Of a DNA stretch of 64,000 nt, positions 63,661-64,000 are shown in pieces. The stretch is from Bremia lactucae (Eukaryota; Oomycota; Peronosporomycetes; Peronosporales; Peronosporaceae), in contig NC_090623.1 of NCBI RefSeq assembly GCF_004359215.1, positions 275,364 to 339,363 on the forward strand, read 5' to 3'. Position numbers and translations under genes: made by a program. The notes below the pieces were generated by a model. It searched no databases. It saw only the letters and a program-made list of their open reading frames with translations, and had not been told where the DNA came from. Position 1 is the stretch's first letter, and every line of letters starts with the position of its first letter.

Positions 63661-64000
63661 ACTCGTACGACGCGCAATAAAAATTGCTGTACTTGCGCGT
63701 GATATAGTCGAACGGACTCTTCGCTTCTTCCGCTATCCGTCGGTATCCTTCGCCCGCCCACCTTAAGCCCACCTTTCTTTTGGGAATTACCCGATGTGTT
63801 GTTTAACTCTTGTTGTTACTGTAGCATATGCATCATTTGCTGCATTAGCTCGGTGTTTGAGGGTTGGCCCATTATAGAAAAAGGATGTGTTCGCAGCTTA
63901 AAAAAAACTTGATTGTTTAGGTTATTCAACTCTCTTTACTTAAACCAAAGGTCCTTTAAAATGGTGCGCTCGGCTTCATCTAAAAGCGCGTCTACTTCGC
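63661..64000. other. Unassigned right end
   Basis: Contains no recognised LTR. A frame opening with ATG at 63,961 runs off the window and cannot be judged. Confidence 0.3.

Noticed and set aside
1..64000. CRISPR arrays, operons, bacterial-type promoters or prophage
   Set aside because: No regularly spaced repeats or bacterial gene arrangement; genes are eukaryotic with introns.

Overview
The window looks like nuclear DNA of a plant-pathogenic oomycete of the Phytophthora/downy-mildew group. The evidence is: compact genes with short GT...AG introns (about 55-80 bases); a front-end (delta-6 type) fatty-acid desaturase with an N-terminal cytochrome b5 domain; two secreted proteins with WY-like effector modules, one carrying a degenerate RXLR/EER motif pair; an oomycete-type initiator (GCTCATTCC) just upstream of the SF3A2 start; and many decayed Ty3/gypsy elements. 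No species is claimed.

Layout. 1-1,620: 5' end of a Ty3/gypsy element (family A, minus strand) with an open gag running off the left edge. 3,484-9,542 (minus): a 1,992-residue HSA/SNF2/SANT protein of the EP400/Eaf1 kind, with one small 5' intron and a SNF2 ATPase that has lost its catalytic motifs. 10,605-12,211: a type II membrane glycosyltransferase with one intron and one frameshift. 12,905-13,636: splicing factor SF3A2. 13,748-15,118 (minus): the desaturase. 15,600-23,290: a scrambled family B chromovirus. 23,850-30,275 (minus): a decayed family A element with LTRs, polypurine tract, gag and pol remnants and an antisense open region. 30,905-31,388: an inverted fragment of an aspartic protease gene.

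31,977-41,009 is a gene island: WY-like effector candidate 1; a two-exon membrane aspartic protease; a membrane-anchored HECT ubiquitin ligase; a two-exon UBA-like/FW-domain protein related to ILRUN; and effector candidate 2 in opposite orientation. The two effector candidates are diverged paralogues that bracket the island.

41,295-57,095 holds two almost identical copies of a family B element (gag, protease, RT, RNase H, integrase, chromodomain, then an antisense open region and a tRNA-like sequence). They are separated by a single 'n' at 50,248, a scaffold join, so the duplication may be partly an assembly product. 57,100-59,972 holds LTR scraps and a non-coding repeat. 60,870-63,650 is a third chromodomain-bearing Ty3/gypsy element (family D).

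The most unusual features are: the catalytically dead SNF2 domain retained between HSA and SANT; a degenerate protein encoded antisense downstream of the chromodomain in family B, with an unrelated-looking antisense open region at the same place in family A; and at least three near-perfect palindromes that look like fold-back (template-switch) insertions, one of them present in only one of the two near-identical copies.
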